Below are positions 28,084 through 35,839 of a DNA stretch of 64,000 bases, in pieces. The position numbers and the translations under genes were made by a program. The notes beneath the pieces were generated by a model. It made no database searches, was not told where the DNA came from, and worked only from the letters and a program-made list of their open reading frames with translations. Within the stretch, counting starts at the first letter, position 1. Every line of letters begins with the position of its first letter. Origin of the DNA: CBDCVO01 sp965223085 (GTDB lineage: Bacteria > Pseudomonadota > Gammaproteobacteria > Ga0077536); NCBI GenBank assembly GCA_965223085.1, contig OZ244981.1:2108001-2172000 (forward strand). The letters run 5' to 3'.

Positions 28084-28177
28084 TAGGGCGATCATCTATG
28101 CGGTATCGTGACATTGGCACGCGGTTGCGATGTCACTAGCTGTTATACTCCGGCATTACTTTGTTTCGACGTGATCT

Positions 28178-28732
28178 ATGTCTGCATCTGCACCTATTAA
28201 TACTTCGGCACCGATCATTATTTCGGGGCGCAATAAAGATCACTACGATTACGAAGACTTGATTGGCTGCGGTCATGGTGAACTGTTCGGACCTGGGAAC
28301 GCGCAATTGCCATTACCGCCGATGCTAATGTTTGATCGTATATCGAAAATTGCTGATTCCGGCGGCAGTCACGGTCGTGGTGAAATCGTCGCCGAACTCG
28401 AGATAAAGCCCGATCTGTGGTTCTTTGCGTGCCATTTTGACGGTGATCCGGTCATGCCGGGCTGCTTGGGGCTCGATGCCATGTGGCAATTGATCGGGTT
28501 TTTCCTCGCCTGGAAAGGTGGTCTTGGCCGCGGGCGCGCCTTAGGTGGTGCGGAGGTTCAATTCACCGGCCAGGTTACACCGGATCGCGAACGTGTAACT
28601 TATCGGATCAATATTAAGCGCATTGTGCAGCGCGCGCTGGTGATGGGGATCGCGGATGCTAGCATGGAAGTAGATGGGGAGATGATTTACACCGGTACGA
28701 GCCTGCGAGTGGGTTTATTTACCGAAGTCTGA
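28178..28732 (+). CDS. fabA: 3-hydroxyacyl-ACP dehydratase/isomerase FabA
   Basis: A 184-residue enzyme that starts anaerobic unsaturated fatty-acid synthesis by dehydrating and isomerising 3-hydroxydecanoyl-ACP. The catalytic pair is visible as His86 (FFACHFDGDPVMPGCLGLDA) and Asp100, with the same 14-residue spacing as E. coli His70/Asp84. An N-terminal extension of about 15 residues is present. fabB, often next to fabA, is not in the window. A TATACT lies at 28144-28149, but no properly spaced -35 was found. Confidence 0.96.
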   Translation: MSASAPINTSAPIIISGRNKDHYDYEDLIGCGHGELFGPGNAQLPLPPMLMFDRISKIADSGGSHGRGEIVAELEIKPDLWFFACHFDGDPVMPGCLGLDAMWQLIGFFLAWKGGLGRGRALGGAEVQFTGQVTPDRERVTYRINIKRIVQRALVMGIADASMEVDGEMIYTGTSLRVGLFTEV

Positions 28733-28761
28733 ACCGCCGTCGTTAGGCGTTTTCCCTTCAA

Positions 28762-28875
28762 CCTTGAATTCTCAGTTGTACGGCGTTCACCGAATGCGTG
28801 AAACTGAGAGACACCTTATCATCGGTACACCAATAAGCTGTAGCTCGCTCGCGGCGGTCAACTGAGGATTCAAGG
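28762..28875. repeat. MITE-like element A, at the 3' end of hemL
   Basis: A 114-bp segment with terminal inverted repeats CCTTGAATTCTC (28762-28773) and GAGGATTCAAGG (28864-28875), which pair with one mismatch; pairing continues inward as CAGTTG/CAACTG. Flanks are TTCAA (left) and TTCAG (right), an imperfect 5-bp target duplication. Read on the minus strand, its first ~95 bases match element B (30180-30415) at roughly 80 of 95 positions. It has no coding capacity. The last codon and the stop of hemL lie inside it. Confidence 0.75.
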
Positions 28876-30174
28876 TTCAGCGTAACTTGCTTCGAGATCT
28901 TGAAACGCTTGGCGAGCGGCGTCTATGGTGTGTGAGAGCGCCGTCGCGTCGTGTGCAGAGGAGACGAAACCCGCCTCAAAAGCGGACGGTGCTAGGTAGA
29001 CGCCGCGTCTCAGCATGCCGTGGTAGAAGCGTTGGAAGCGCGCTATATCACAGGCAGTAGCTTCGGCGAAGCACGTAACGCTCGGTGCGGCAGTAAAAAA
29101 TAGACCGAACATGCCAGGTACATGGTTTACGGTCAGCGGCACGCCGGCGTCGTGGGCTGCGTCTTGAAAGCCTGTCACCAAAGCCGCTGTAGTGACTGCG
29201 AGGGCATCGTGAAACCCCTCGGTAGCGACGAGTTCCAGTGTCGCGAGACCGCTGGCCATCGCGACGGGATTGCCAGCTAAGGTGCCGGCCTGGTAGACGT
29301 CGCCGCTTGGTGCCAGTCGCTCGAGCAGCGCGCTCGGACCGGCGACCGCGCCGACGGGTAATCCACCACCGATGATTTTACCCAGCACGGTAAGGTCGGG
29401 CACGATATCGTAGAGTTCTTGAGCACCCCCGCGAGCAACCCGAAAGCCAGTCATGACTTCATCAAAAATCAGCAAGGCGCCTGCTTGCTGGGTAAGTTTA
29501 CGCAAACCCGACAAGAACTCCGGCAGTGGTGGCACGCAGTTCATGTTGCCGGCGATCGGTTCCAATATAACCGCCGCAATGTTGGGGCCTAAGCGCTCGA
29601 AGAGTTTCTCAGCGGCGGCCAGATCGTTGTAGGGTAGCGTCAGGGTGAGTTCCGCCAACGCTCGCGGAACGCCGGGTGAGGTCGGGATCCCCAAGGTCAG
29701 CGCACCCGAGCCGGCTTTGACCAGCAAGGCATCGGTGTGGCCGTGATAGCAACCCTCAAACTTCACGATATGCTGGCGTTCGGTAATGCCTCTTGCCAGG
29801 CGGATCGCCGTCATCGTCGCTTCAGTACCGGAATTGACCATGCGCACCTGTTCCGCACTGGGTACGAGTTCACACACTTTTTGTGCGAGTGTCGTCTCAA
29901 TTTCACTGGGCGTACCGAAGCCGAGGCCGCATTCCAGCTGTGCGCTAACTGCCGCCATGACGTCCGGATGTCGATGACCACAGATCAGTGGCCCCCAACT
30001 GCAAACGTAATCGACGTAGCGATTACCGTCCGCGTCGAATAGATGCGGCCCGTTACCGCTGACCATGAAAACGGGCGTACCGCCCACGCCGTTGAACGCG
30101 CGCACGGGGGAATTAACGCCGCCGGGCATAAGGTGACGGGCGTCGCGATATAATTTTTCAGACTTGGCAAACAT
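28870..30174 (-). CDS. hemL: glutamate-1-semialdehyde 2,1-aminomutase
   Basis: A 434-residue PLP enzyme of the C5 pathway that makes 5-aminolevulinate for haem. The PLP-binding lysine is Lys266 in LGKIIGGGLPVGAV, and FDEVMTGFR (about 237-245) and the N-terminal LMPGGVNSPVRAF are typical. Full length. It is bracketed by two related repeats: element B ends 5 bp before the start codon and offers the AGGA in front of the ATG, and element A supplies the final CCT codon and TGA stop. The divergent downstream neighbour is a rubredoxin gene. Confidence 0.97.
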   Translation of the reverse strand: MFAKSEKLYRDARHLMPGGVNSPVRAFNGVGGTPVFMVSGNGPHLFDADGNRYVDYVCSWGPLICGHRHPDVMAAVSAQLECGLGFGTPSEIETTLAQKVCELVPSAEQVRMVNSGTEATMTAIRLARGITERQHIVKFEGCYHGHTDALLVKAGSGALTLGIPTSPGVPRALAELTLTLPYNDLAAAEKLFERLGPNIAAVILEPIAGNMNCVPPLPEFLSGLRKLTQQAGALLIFDEVMTGFRVARGGAQELYDIVPDLTVLGKIIGGGLPVGAVAGPSALLERLAPSGDVYQAGTLAGNPVAMASGLATLELVATEGFHDALAVTTAALVTGFQDAAHDAGVPLTVNHVPGMFGLFFTAAPSVTCFAEATACDIARFQRFYHGMLRRGVYLAPSAFEAGFVSSAHDATALSHTIDAARQAFQDLEASYAEP

Positions 30175-30179
30175 ATGAT

Positions 30180-30415
30180 CCTAGAATCCTCAGTTGACCG
30201 CTACGAGCGAGCTACCGGTTATTGGTGTACCAATGATAACGAGTCTAATCCAGTTTCACTCGTTGGGTGAACGCCGCTACGAGCGCTAGTGCACATCTCG
30301 CGTAGTGCCTGGCGGCGTTATGACGCGTTGGCATAGGTCGCCTATTTCGTCTCGTGATGCCTTCCCAGACACCCCGCGAGACGCAGCTTGAATGCCGTCC
30401 AAAGAGGATTCTAGG
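30180..30415. repeat. MITE-like element B, directly upstream of hemL
   Basis: A 236-bp element with perfect 12-bp terminal inverted repeats, CCTAGAATCCTC (30180-30191) and GAGGATTCTAGG (30404-30415), flanked by a perfect 5-bp direct repeat ATGAT (30175-30179 and 30416-30420). This is the structure of a transposed non-autonomous element. Its left ~95 bp match element A in inverted orientation. CCGCTACGAGCG occurs twice inside it (30198-30209, 30274-30285). No open frame of note. Terminal CC and a 5-bp duplication fit IS1380-family transposition, but that is inference. Confidence 0.85.
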
Positions 30416-30441
30416 ATGATAAGCAGAAATGGTTTGGGGTT

Positions 30442-30470
30442 ATCGACTAATTTTAGCTGAGTCGATTTTT
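30442..30470 (+). other. weak hairpin with T-tract upstream of rubredoxin gene
   Basis: ATCGACT (30442-30448) pairs with AGTCGAT (30460-30466) and is followed by TTTT. It has the shape of a weak terminator, but there is no plus-strand gene before it to terminate. Confidence 0.25.
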
Positions 30471-30549
30471 GCGCGCTGCGGGGCCGCTACCCAGTAGCAA
30501 TATTAATCGTGCCGCGCACGCGTCGTTTGTTCCACGAGGAAGTTGCTGA

Positions 30550-30711
30550 GTGAAAAAGTATTTTTGCGTGATTTGCGGTTTCGTCTATGACGAGGCACTG
30601 GGTCTACCCGAGCAAGGCGTTCCGCCGGGCACAAAATTTGATGACTTGTCAGACGCTTGGTTTTGTCCCGATTGCATGGCGCGCAAAGATGATTTTGAGG
30701 AAATTGACTGA
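30550..30711 (+). CDS. rubA: rubredoxin
   Basis: A 53-residue protein. It starts with GTG at 30550 and contains the two rubredoxin iron knuckles, CVICG near residues 6-10 and CPDC near 39-42, with the typical VYDEALGLPEQGVPPGTKFD between. A small one-iron electron carrier of the cytoplasm, often serving alkane hydroxylases or oxygen/ROS detoxification; the partner is not visible here. From memory, rubredoxin is commonly found next to hemL in gammaproteobacteria. Confidence 0.93.
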   Translation: MKKYFCVICGFVYDEALGLPEQGVPPGTKFDDLSDAWFCPDCMARKDDFEEID

Positions 30712-30879
30712 AAAGACCTAGCGCAAAAGTCGCGCAGCCTACCTGCCTAGCATCGGGGCAGCGTGCGAATGATTCTCAACGTAAGCCACGATTTGCCTGT
30801 TGCTGCGGTCGCGTCGTCAGGGTGGCTTACCAAGTTACCGTTCACCGGGGAACCAATGGGTTTCGTCAGCGGGGCCTTG

Positions 30880-31326
30880 CTACCATGCAGGTTTCAGTTC
30901 TGCGAGCAACACCATTGCCACGAGAAAGGCGAGCGGCAGCTCATTGAGCCAACGGTAGTAGACGTGACTGTGTAGATTTTGCTCGCGGCGAAAAATACCG
31001 ACGAGCCGTCCAAGATAAACATGGTAGGCAATCAGTAACACCGCGACAGCGAGCTTTACGTGCAACCAACGCGTTACTTTGAACCATTCGCCGCCGTTCA
31101 AATAGACCAGCCACAGACCGCAACCGATTGTTAGCACGCCTGCGGGCGTCATAATGCCCCAGAAAAGTTTGCGTTCCATGATTTTGAAGCGCGCATGGCT
31201 GGGTTTATCCTCGGCAATGGCGTGATAAACAAACAAGCGTGGCAAATAAAATAAGCCGGCAAACCAGGCGACCATGAAGACGATGTGAAACGACTTTATC
31301 CATAGATACATTAGATCGGTACTCAC
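30880..31326 (-). CDS. hemJ: protoporphyrinogen IX oxidase HemJ
   Basis: A 148-residue membrane protein with four helices of the UPF0093/HemJ family, which oxidises protoporphyrinogen IX to protoporphyrin IX in haem synthesis. The N-terminal KSFHIVFMVAWFAGLFYLPR with His14 is the family signature, and the conserved Lys in RWLHVKLAV is present. It stands near hemL, so two haem-synthesis genes lie within 2.5 kb. The sequence runs to its usual end. Confidence 0.92.
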   Translation of the reverse strand: MSTDLMYLWIKSFHIVFMVAWFAGLFYLPRLFVYHAIAEDKPSHARFKIMERKLFWGIMTPAGVLTIGCGLWLVYLNGGEWFKVTRWLHVKLAVAVLLIAYHVYLGRLVGIFRREQNLHSHVYYRWLNELPLAFLVAMVLLAELKPAW

Positions 31327-31367
31327 GATGCTGATTTTCGTTGCAGATGCAGGATGCCGAGAGTCGA

Positions 31368-31979
31368 TTAGCGGAGTCTACCGGCGCGCAAATTAAACCA
31401 GCCACGGATTGTCTCGAACAGGGTACGAAACGCGTGCCAGAGCTTCGGCAAAACCCAAATCATGGCGATCACGAACAGCAGCAACGCGATTAAAAATAGG
31501 ACCGGGTAATTCAACGCCGACCATAGACCAGCAAAAACCAATAAGTCTTCACCGATCGAGGCGCTCCAGTTGCTAAGGGGCTCCGGTGAGGTGTTGATTG
31601 CCACGCGGCTGCCAGCTTTCAGCGCATGAGAGCTGGCCGCCAAGCTACCGCCGAGCACGAGTGCGGCGACCTGTAGGCCGGGTTCGAGTTCACCTGCTGC
31701 GCCGGCGGCTAGCACGGCGCCCGCGGGGATGCGTACGAAGGTGTGAATGGCATCCCATAGCGTGTCGAGGCCTGGGATCTTGTCCGTTAGAAATTCCAGA
31801 CAATACATGAAAGCGGCGGCACTGATGACGAGTGGATGGCTCAGAACGGCGAGTTCGGGCGCTAGGCTCGCGTGACCAGTTGCGGCCAGTAACCCGAGTA
31901 CGCCAATGACGGCATAAACGTTCAGCCCGCTGCCCCACGCAGCGGCACCACTGAGCGCCGCGGTATTTATCAGGTCCAT
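31368..31979 (-). CDS. DUF4126 family membrane protein
   Basis: A 203-residue protein with five to six hydrophobic segments matching DUF4126 (GSGLNVYAVIGVLGLLAATG at the start, EFLTDKIPGLDTLWDAIHTF in the middle). Function is not known for the family. It ends 41 bp before hemJ in the same direction and may be cotranscribed with it. It is divergent from argC. Confidence 0.82.
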   Translation of the reverse strand: MDLINTAALSGAAAWGSGLNVYAVIGVLGLLAATGHASLAPELAVLSHPLVISAAAFMYCLEFLTDKIPGLDTLWDAIHTFVRIPAGAVLAAGAAGELEPGLQVAALVLGGSLAASSHALKAGSRVAINTSPEPLSNWSASIGEDLLVFAGLWSALNYPVLFLIALLLFVIAMIWVLPKLWHAFRTLFETIRGWFNLRAGRLR

Positions 31980-32084
31980 TTTGTGTGGCTAAGGCACGCC
32001 CGGATCTAGCTAACAAGCTGATATTATAGGCAAGCTGGTGCGACCGTTGCTGCGGTTGCTGGGTCTTTTCGAGAGCATTGTGTC

Positions 32085-33116
32085 ATGAAACGTGTTGGCA
32101 TCGTTGGCGCCACCGGATACACGGGGGCCGAACTATTACGCATCTGTGCGCGCCACCCAGAGCTGGAAGTCGCTTGCGTTACTTCACGTGGTGATGCCGG
32201 CAAACAGCTTACCTCCGTGTGGCCGGCGCTGATAGATTTTGAGGATCTGTGTTTCAGCGATCCGAGTACTGCGCCGCTGCATGAATGCGATTTAGTGTTT
32301 TTCGCAACGCCGAATGGGACGGCCATGAACCTGGTACCGAAATTGCTCGATGCGGGGGGGCGAGTGGTGGATCTATCTGCTGACTTCCGTTTGCAATCCG
32401 CGACGGTGTGGCAGCGGTGGTACAAAGTCGAACACACCTGCCCGGAATTGCTTCCCGAAGCGGTATACGGCTTGCCAGAATTATATCGCGAGCGTATTCG
32501 TGACGCCCGCATAGTCGCCAACCCCGGCTGTTATCCAACCGCGATCACCTTGGCTATCTTGCCCTTGGTCGAGGCTGGGATTATAAACGGTACGCGCTTG
32601 ATAGCAGATGCGAAATCTGGTGTGAGCGGTGCGGGGCGTAAAGGCAGGCTCGATTTGATCTATGGGTCGGTGGCAGAAAATTTTCATGCCTATGGCGTTG
32701 CTGGCCATCGCCATCAGCCGGAGATCGAGCAAAACATCGAAGTTGCCGGTGGTCGCGACATCGCGGTTACTTTCGTGCCCCATCTAGTGCCGATGTTTCG
32801 GGGCATGCACGCAAGCATTTACGCATCCCTCAATCGCAGCGGCGATGATTTGAACGCTCTGTTTCGTGCTCGTTACGAGAAAGAGCCATTTGTGAGGGTC
32901 GATCCGCCGAGTACACATCCACAGACGCGCAGCGTGGTAGGCACAAACTTGTGTCGTATCGCTGTGCACGAGAGCTCGGGCGATGATACCGCCATCGTTT
33001 TATCGGTTATCGACAATTTAACGAAGGGCGCGGCGGGTTTAGCGGTGCAGAACGCGAATCTAATGCTCGGTTTATTGGAAACCGCCGGCTTGCTAAGTCC
33101 GGCGTGGGTGCCATAA
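32085..33116 (+). CDS. argC: N-acetyl-gamma-glutamyl-phosphate reductase
   Basis: A 343-residue NADPH enzyme of arginine synthesis. The nucleotide-binding start VGIVGATGYTGAELLRI, the catalytic Cys149 in VANPGCYPTA and the His in GVAGHRHQPEIEQ are visible. Full length. First of a plus-strand series argC-DUF6776-bactofilin-erpA with short gaps, the same order I recall from Pseudomonas. Confidence 0.97.
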   Translation: MKRVGIVGATGYTGAELLRICARHPELEVACVTSRGDAGKQLTSVWPALIDFEDLCFSDPSTAPLHECDLVFFATPNGTAMNLVPKLLDAGGRVVDLSADFRLQSATVWQRWYKVEHTCPELLPEAVYGLPELYRERIRDARIVANPGCYPTAITLAILPLVEAGIINGTRLIADAKSGVSGAGRKGRLDLIYGSVAENFHAYGVAGHRHQPEIEQNIEVAGGRDIAVTFVPHLVPMFRGMHASIYASLNRSGDDLNALFRARYEKEPFVRVDPPSTHPQTRSVVGTNLCRIAVHESSGDDTAIVLSVIDNLTKGAAGLAVQNANLMLGLLETAGLLSPAWVP

Positions 33117-33131
33117 CGGTACCCTGCTGTC

Positions 33132-33842
33132 ATGAAATTAGTCGTTAAGCAGGATCGCCCACTACGCCGGGTGTTGATCACCGCCTTGGGTTTAGCGGCC
33201 GTTGCGATATTGATTGGGTTCGCGTTTCATTTCGGGCAATGGCGCTCGATTGTCTCGTCGATGGCAGTCAATTCGACGCGCCGGGATACGCAGTCCCTGA
33301 ACCGAGAATTGCAGCGAGAAAATGATGAGCTGCGGCGCGAACTTACACATCTAAAAAGTGTGCGCGAGATAGATCAAAATGCGCGTAAGGCTTCTTACGA
33401 GCAAATCCGTGAGCTCGAAGGCATTATCGTTGAGCTCCGCAAAGACTTGACATTCTACGAGGAACTGATGACCTCGAACGAGGGTGCCAGCGGTCCGAAG
33501 GTCGAGGGCCTCAAGTTTATCCCGGTCGATGATCAAGGGCGTTACAATTATCGTCTCGTCTTAACCAACGTGGCTAAAAATGGTAAGGTCGCTGACGGAC
33601 AAGTTGAGGTGAAGTTCACCGGAAACGGGCAACATGGTAGGACCTTGATTAGGCTGGCTGATGCCGTGGAAACCGGCGGCGACGCGTTGAATTTTAGCTT
33701 CAAGCATTTTTGTCGCATCGAAGGTACTATGAAGGTACCGCCGGATTTCAAACCCGAACAAGTTCAAGTATTAGTGCTTCAACCGCACCACAAGTACGCC
33801 TCTTTTGACGAGACTTATAACTGGGCGAAATTAGTGAACTAG
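33132..33842 (+). CDS. DUF6776-type membrane-anchored coiled-coil protein
   Basis: A 236-residue protein: one membrane helix (about 16-34), a coiled coil (about 55-115, with ELQRENDELRRELTHLKS) and a C-terminal beta-rich domain. I recall this architecture as DUF6776, which sits next to bactofilin genes in gammaproteobacteria. It is probably a partner of the bactofilin that starts 11 bp downstream, but that is inference from position. Confidence 0.75.
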   Translation: MKLVVKQDRPLRRVLITALGLAAVAILIGFAFHFGQWRSIVSSMAVNSTRRDTQSLNRELQRENDELRRELTHLKSVREIDQNARKASYEQIRELEGIIVELRKDLTFYEELMTSNEGASGPKVEGLKFIPVDDQGRYNYRLVLTNVAKNGKVADGQVEVKFTGNGQHGRTLIRLADAVETGGDALNFSFKHFCRIEGTMKVPPDFKPEQVQVLVLQPHHKYASFDETYNWAKLVN

Positions 33843-33853
33843 GAGGTGATGGA

Positions 33854-34264
33854 ATGTTGCGCAAACGGAAACGGAAAGCGACCCGGGTTGATTCGCTAAT
33901 CGGTCAACAATCCCAAATTTTGGGCGATATAAAGTTCAGCGGTGGCCTGCATGTGGACGGGACCGTAAAGGGCAATGTATTGGCGGACGCCGACGAACAC
34001 GCGATGTTGACGGTGAGCGATCGCGGCACCGTCGAGGGCGAAGTCCGCGTGCCTTATGTGGTATTGAACGGTTTGGTCAAGGGGGACGTCTATGCGAGCG
34101 ACCAAGTGGAACTTGCACAAAGCGCGAGAGTCGAAGGTGATGTGCACTATAACCTGATCGAGATGGCAATGGGTGCAGAAGTGAACGGCAAGTTAGTGCG
34201 AATGACGGAGAAAGAACGGCCGCGTTTAGCGCTTACACAGGCGCCCGCCGAATCTGCGAATTAA
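33854..34264 (+). CDS. bactofilin family polymer-forming cytoskeletal protein
   Basis: A 136-residue protein with the beta-helical bactofilin core: repeated short units such as GLHVDGTVKGNVLADADEHA, GTVEGEVRVPYVVLNGLVKG and EGDVHYNLIEMAMGAEVNGK. Bactofilins self-assemble without nucleotides and organise envelope enzymes. Basic N-terminus (LRKRKRKATR) and no membrane segment. AGGAGGT directly before the ATG is a very strong ribosome-binding site. The nearby M23 peptidase gene is interesting, since bactofilins and M23 peptidases often work together. Confidence 0.92.
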   Translation: MLRKRKRKATRVDSLIGQQSQILGDIKFSGGLHVDGTVKGNVLADADEHAMLTVSDRGTVEGEVRVPYVVLNGLVKGDVYASDQVELAQSARVEGDVHYNLIEMAMGAEVNGKLVRMTEKERPRLALTQAPAESAN

Positions 34265-34341
34265 TTTCGCGCTAGACAACTTAAGAACGGGTCGGAGCAC
34301 GGGCCCGGTTTTGAGCTGGTGAGACTAAAGGCAGTATATAA

Positions 34342-34698
34342 ATGCAAAAGATTTCGAGTGACACAATGCCCGATCCGCTAGTGTTTACAAATTCTGCTGC
34401 CCGTAAGGTGCGCGAACTCATCGATGAGGAGGGCGATGCATCGTTAATGTTGCGGGTCTTTATTTCGGGTGGCGGGTGCTCGGGCTTTCAGTACGGATTT
34501 ACATTTGATAATGCCGAAGGGGACGGTGATACGATCGTTCAGAACGAAGGTGTTAAATTGTTAATCGATCCAATGAGCATTCAGTATTTGACAGGGGCCG
34601 AAATTGATTATAGTGAAGGCTTGGAGGGTGCTCAGTTTGTGATCCGAAACCCGAATGCCACCACCACCTGTGGTTGTGGATCATCCTTTTCGGTTTAG
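34342..34698 (+). CDS. erpA: iron-sulfur cluster insertion protein ErpA
   Basis: A 118-residue A-type carrier that delivers 4Fe-4S clusters to apo-enzymes. The three conserved cysteines are in GGGCSGFQYGF and the C-terminal TTTCGCGSSFSV, very close to E. coli ErpA. An alternative ATG lies 24 bases downstream (34366). The upstream one gives a length nearest the E. coli protein and has AAAGG before it. Its stop overlaps the anmK stop on the other strand by four bases. Confidence 0.96.
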   Translation: MQKISSDTMPDPLVFTNSAARKVRELIDEEGDASLMLRVFISGGGCSGFQYGFTFDNAEGDGDTIVQNEGVKLLIDPMSIQYLTGAEIDYSEGLEGAQFVIRNPNATTTCGCGSSFSV

Positions 34699-35804
34699 TT
34701 CGGTAAGTAAATCCCACCCAATGTTACGGCCCGTGCCGCGCCGGTCACCTGGGGCAAATTACCCGCATGATTGTGCATGCGGCGACGTGCCAACCACGCG
34801 AAAGCCACCGCTTCAACAGCGTTAGGTTGCAAGCCGAGCGCGGCCGTGGTCTCGACGCGACCCGGACTAAAGTTACGGGCCAAGGCCATCATCAAAGCGG
34901 CGTTGAACGCGCCGCCGCCGCAGACGAATAAGCTTTGACATCGCGTTTGTTGATTTACGGCGGTGACGATCGATTTCGCGCTTAGTTCCAACAATGTCGC
35001 TTGAACATCGACAGGGTCGAGGATCTGTCGACTTGGGAGTTGTCGCTTAAGCCACGTCAAGTTGAAATACTCTCGCCCCGTTGATTTGGGTGCCGGTTGC
35101 TGAAAATAAGGATCGGCGAGGCACTTGGCGAGCAGCTCCGTGTGCACGCGACCATTAGCGGCCCATGCTCCTTCACTATCGTAAAAACCTGATCGGTGTT
35201 GTTGATACCATTGATCGAGCAAGGTGTTGCCCGGCCCGGTGTCGAATGCAGTGACGTTCAGGGGATCTCGATCTTTTATCACTGTTACGTTTGCGATGCC
35301 GCCGATGTTGACGATCGCGTGTGGTTCGCGGTTGTCTGCGAAACCGTAAAAGTGGAAAGCGGGCGCCAATGGCGCACCTTGACCGCCGGCGGCGATGTCT
35401 TTGGCGCGAAAGTCTGCAACGACCGTGCAGCCGGTACGATAAGCCAAGACGCTCGGATCACCGAGTTGCAGCGTGCACGCGGGGGTAAAATCGGGGTGGT
35501 GGGCGACGGTTTGCCCGTGGCTGCCGATCGCACTGATATCCGTGTTCTTGAGGCCGGCAGCCTGCAACGTCGCGTGCGCAGCGCCAGCAAACGCCCCGCC
35601 GATGCGCACATGAAGATGTGCGAGTTCGCTCACAGTGCCCGCGGACTCGCCGGTGACTAATCGTTCTAGCTGTGCGTGCACGTCTCGCGGATAAGCTGTT
35701 TCGTGATGCTCGATGAGCCGCCACCGTTCGTGTTCAAACTCGACGACTGCCGCGTCGACGCCGTCCATGCTGGTTCCCGACAGCAAGCCTAGATAGTAGG
35801 ACAT
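34695..35804 (-). CDS. anmK: anhydro-N-acetylmuramic acid kinase
   Basis: A 369-residue sugar kinase that phosphorylates and opens 1,6-anhydro-MurNAc during cell-wall recycling. It is recognised by the N-terminal YLGLLSGTSMDGVDAAVVEF, GSHGQTVAHHP near 95 and FDTGPGNTLLDQW near 188. Full length, same strand as and downstream of the M23 peptidase gene, with which it is probably cotranscribed. Confidence 0.97.
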   Translation of the reverse strand: MSYYLGLLSGTSMDGVDAAVVEFEHERWRLIEHHETAYPRDVHAQLERLVTGESAGTVSELAHLHVRIGGAFAGAAHATLQAAGLKNTDISAIGSHGQTVAHHPDFTPACTLQLGDPSVLAYRTGCTVVADFRAKDIAAGGQGAPLAPAFHFYGFADNREPHAIVNIGGIANVTVIKDRDPLNVTAFDTGPGNTLLDQWYQQHRSGFYDSEGAWAANGRVHTELLAKCLADPYFQQPAPKSTGREYFNLTWLKRQLPSRQILDPVDVQATLLELSAKSIVTAVNQQTRCQSLFVCGGGAFNAALMMALARNFSPGRVETTAALGLQPNAVEAVAFAWLARRRMHNHAGNLPQVTGAARAVTLGGIYLPN

Positions 35805-35839
35805 GGGTAAAGTTCGCTGTTTTGGCAGCGAAAACCAGC

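Noticed and set aside
28125..28149. TTGCGA and TATACT before fabA as a promoter
   Set aside because: The spacer is only 13 bp, too short for a sigma-70 promoter.
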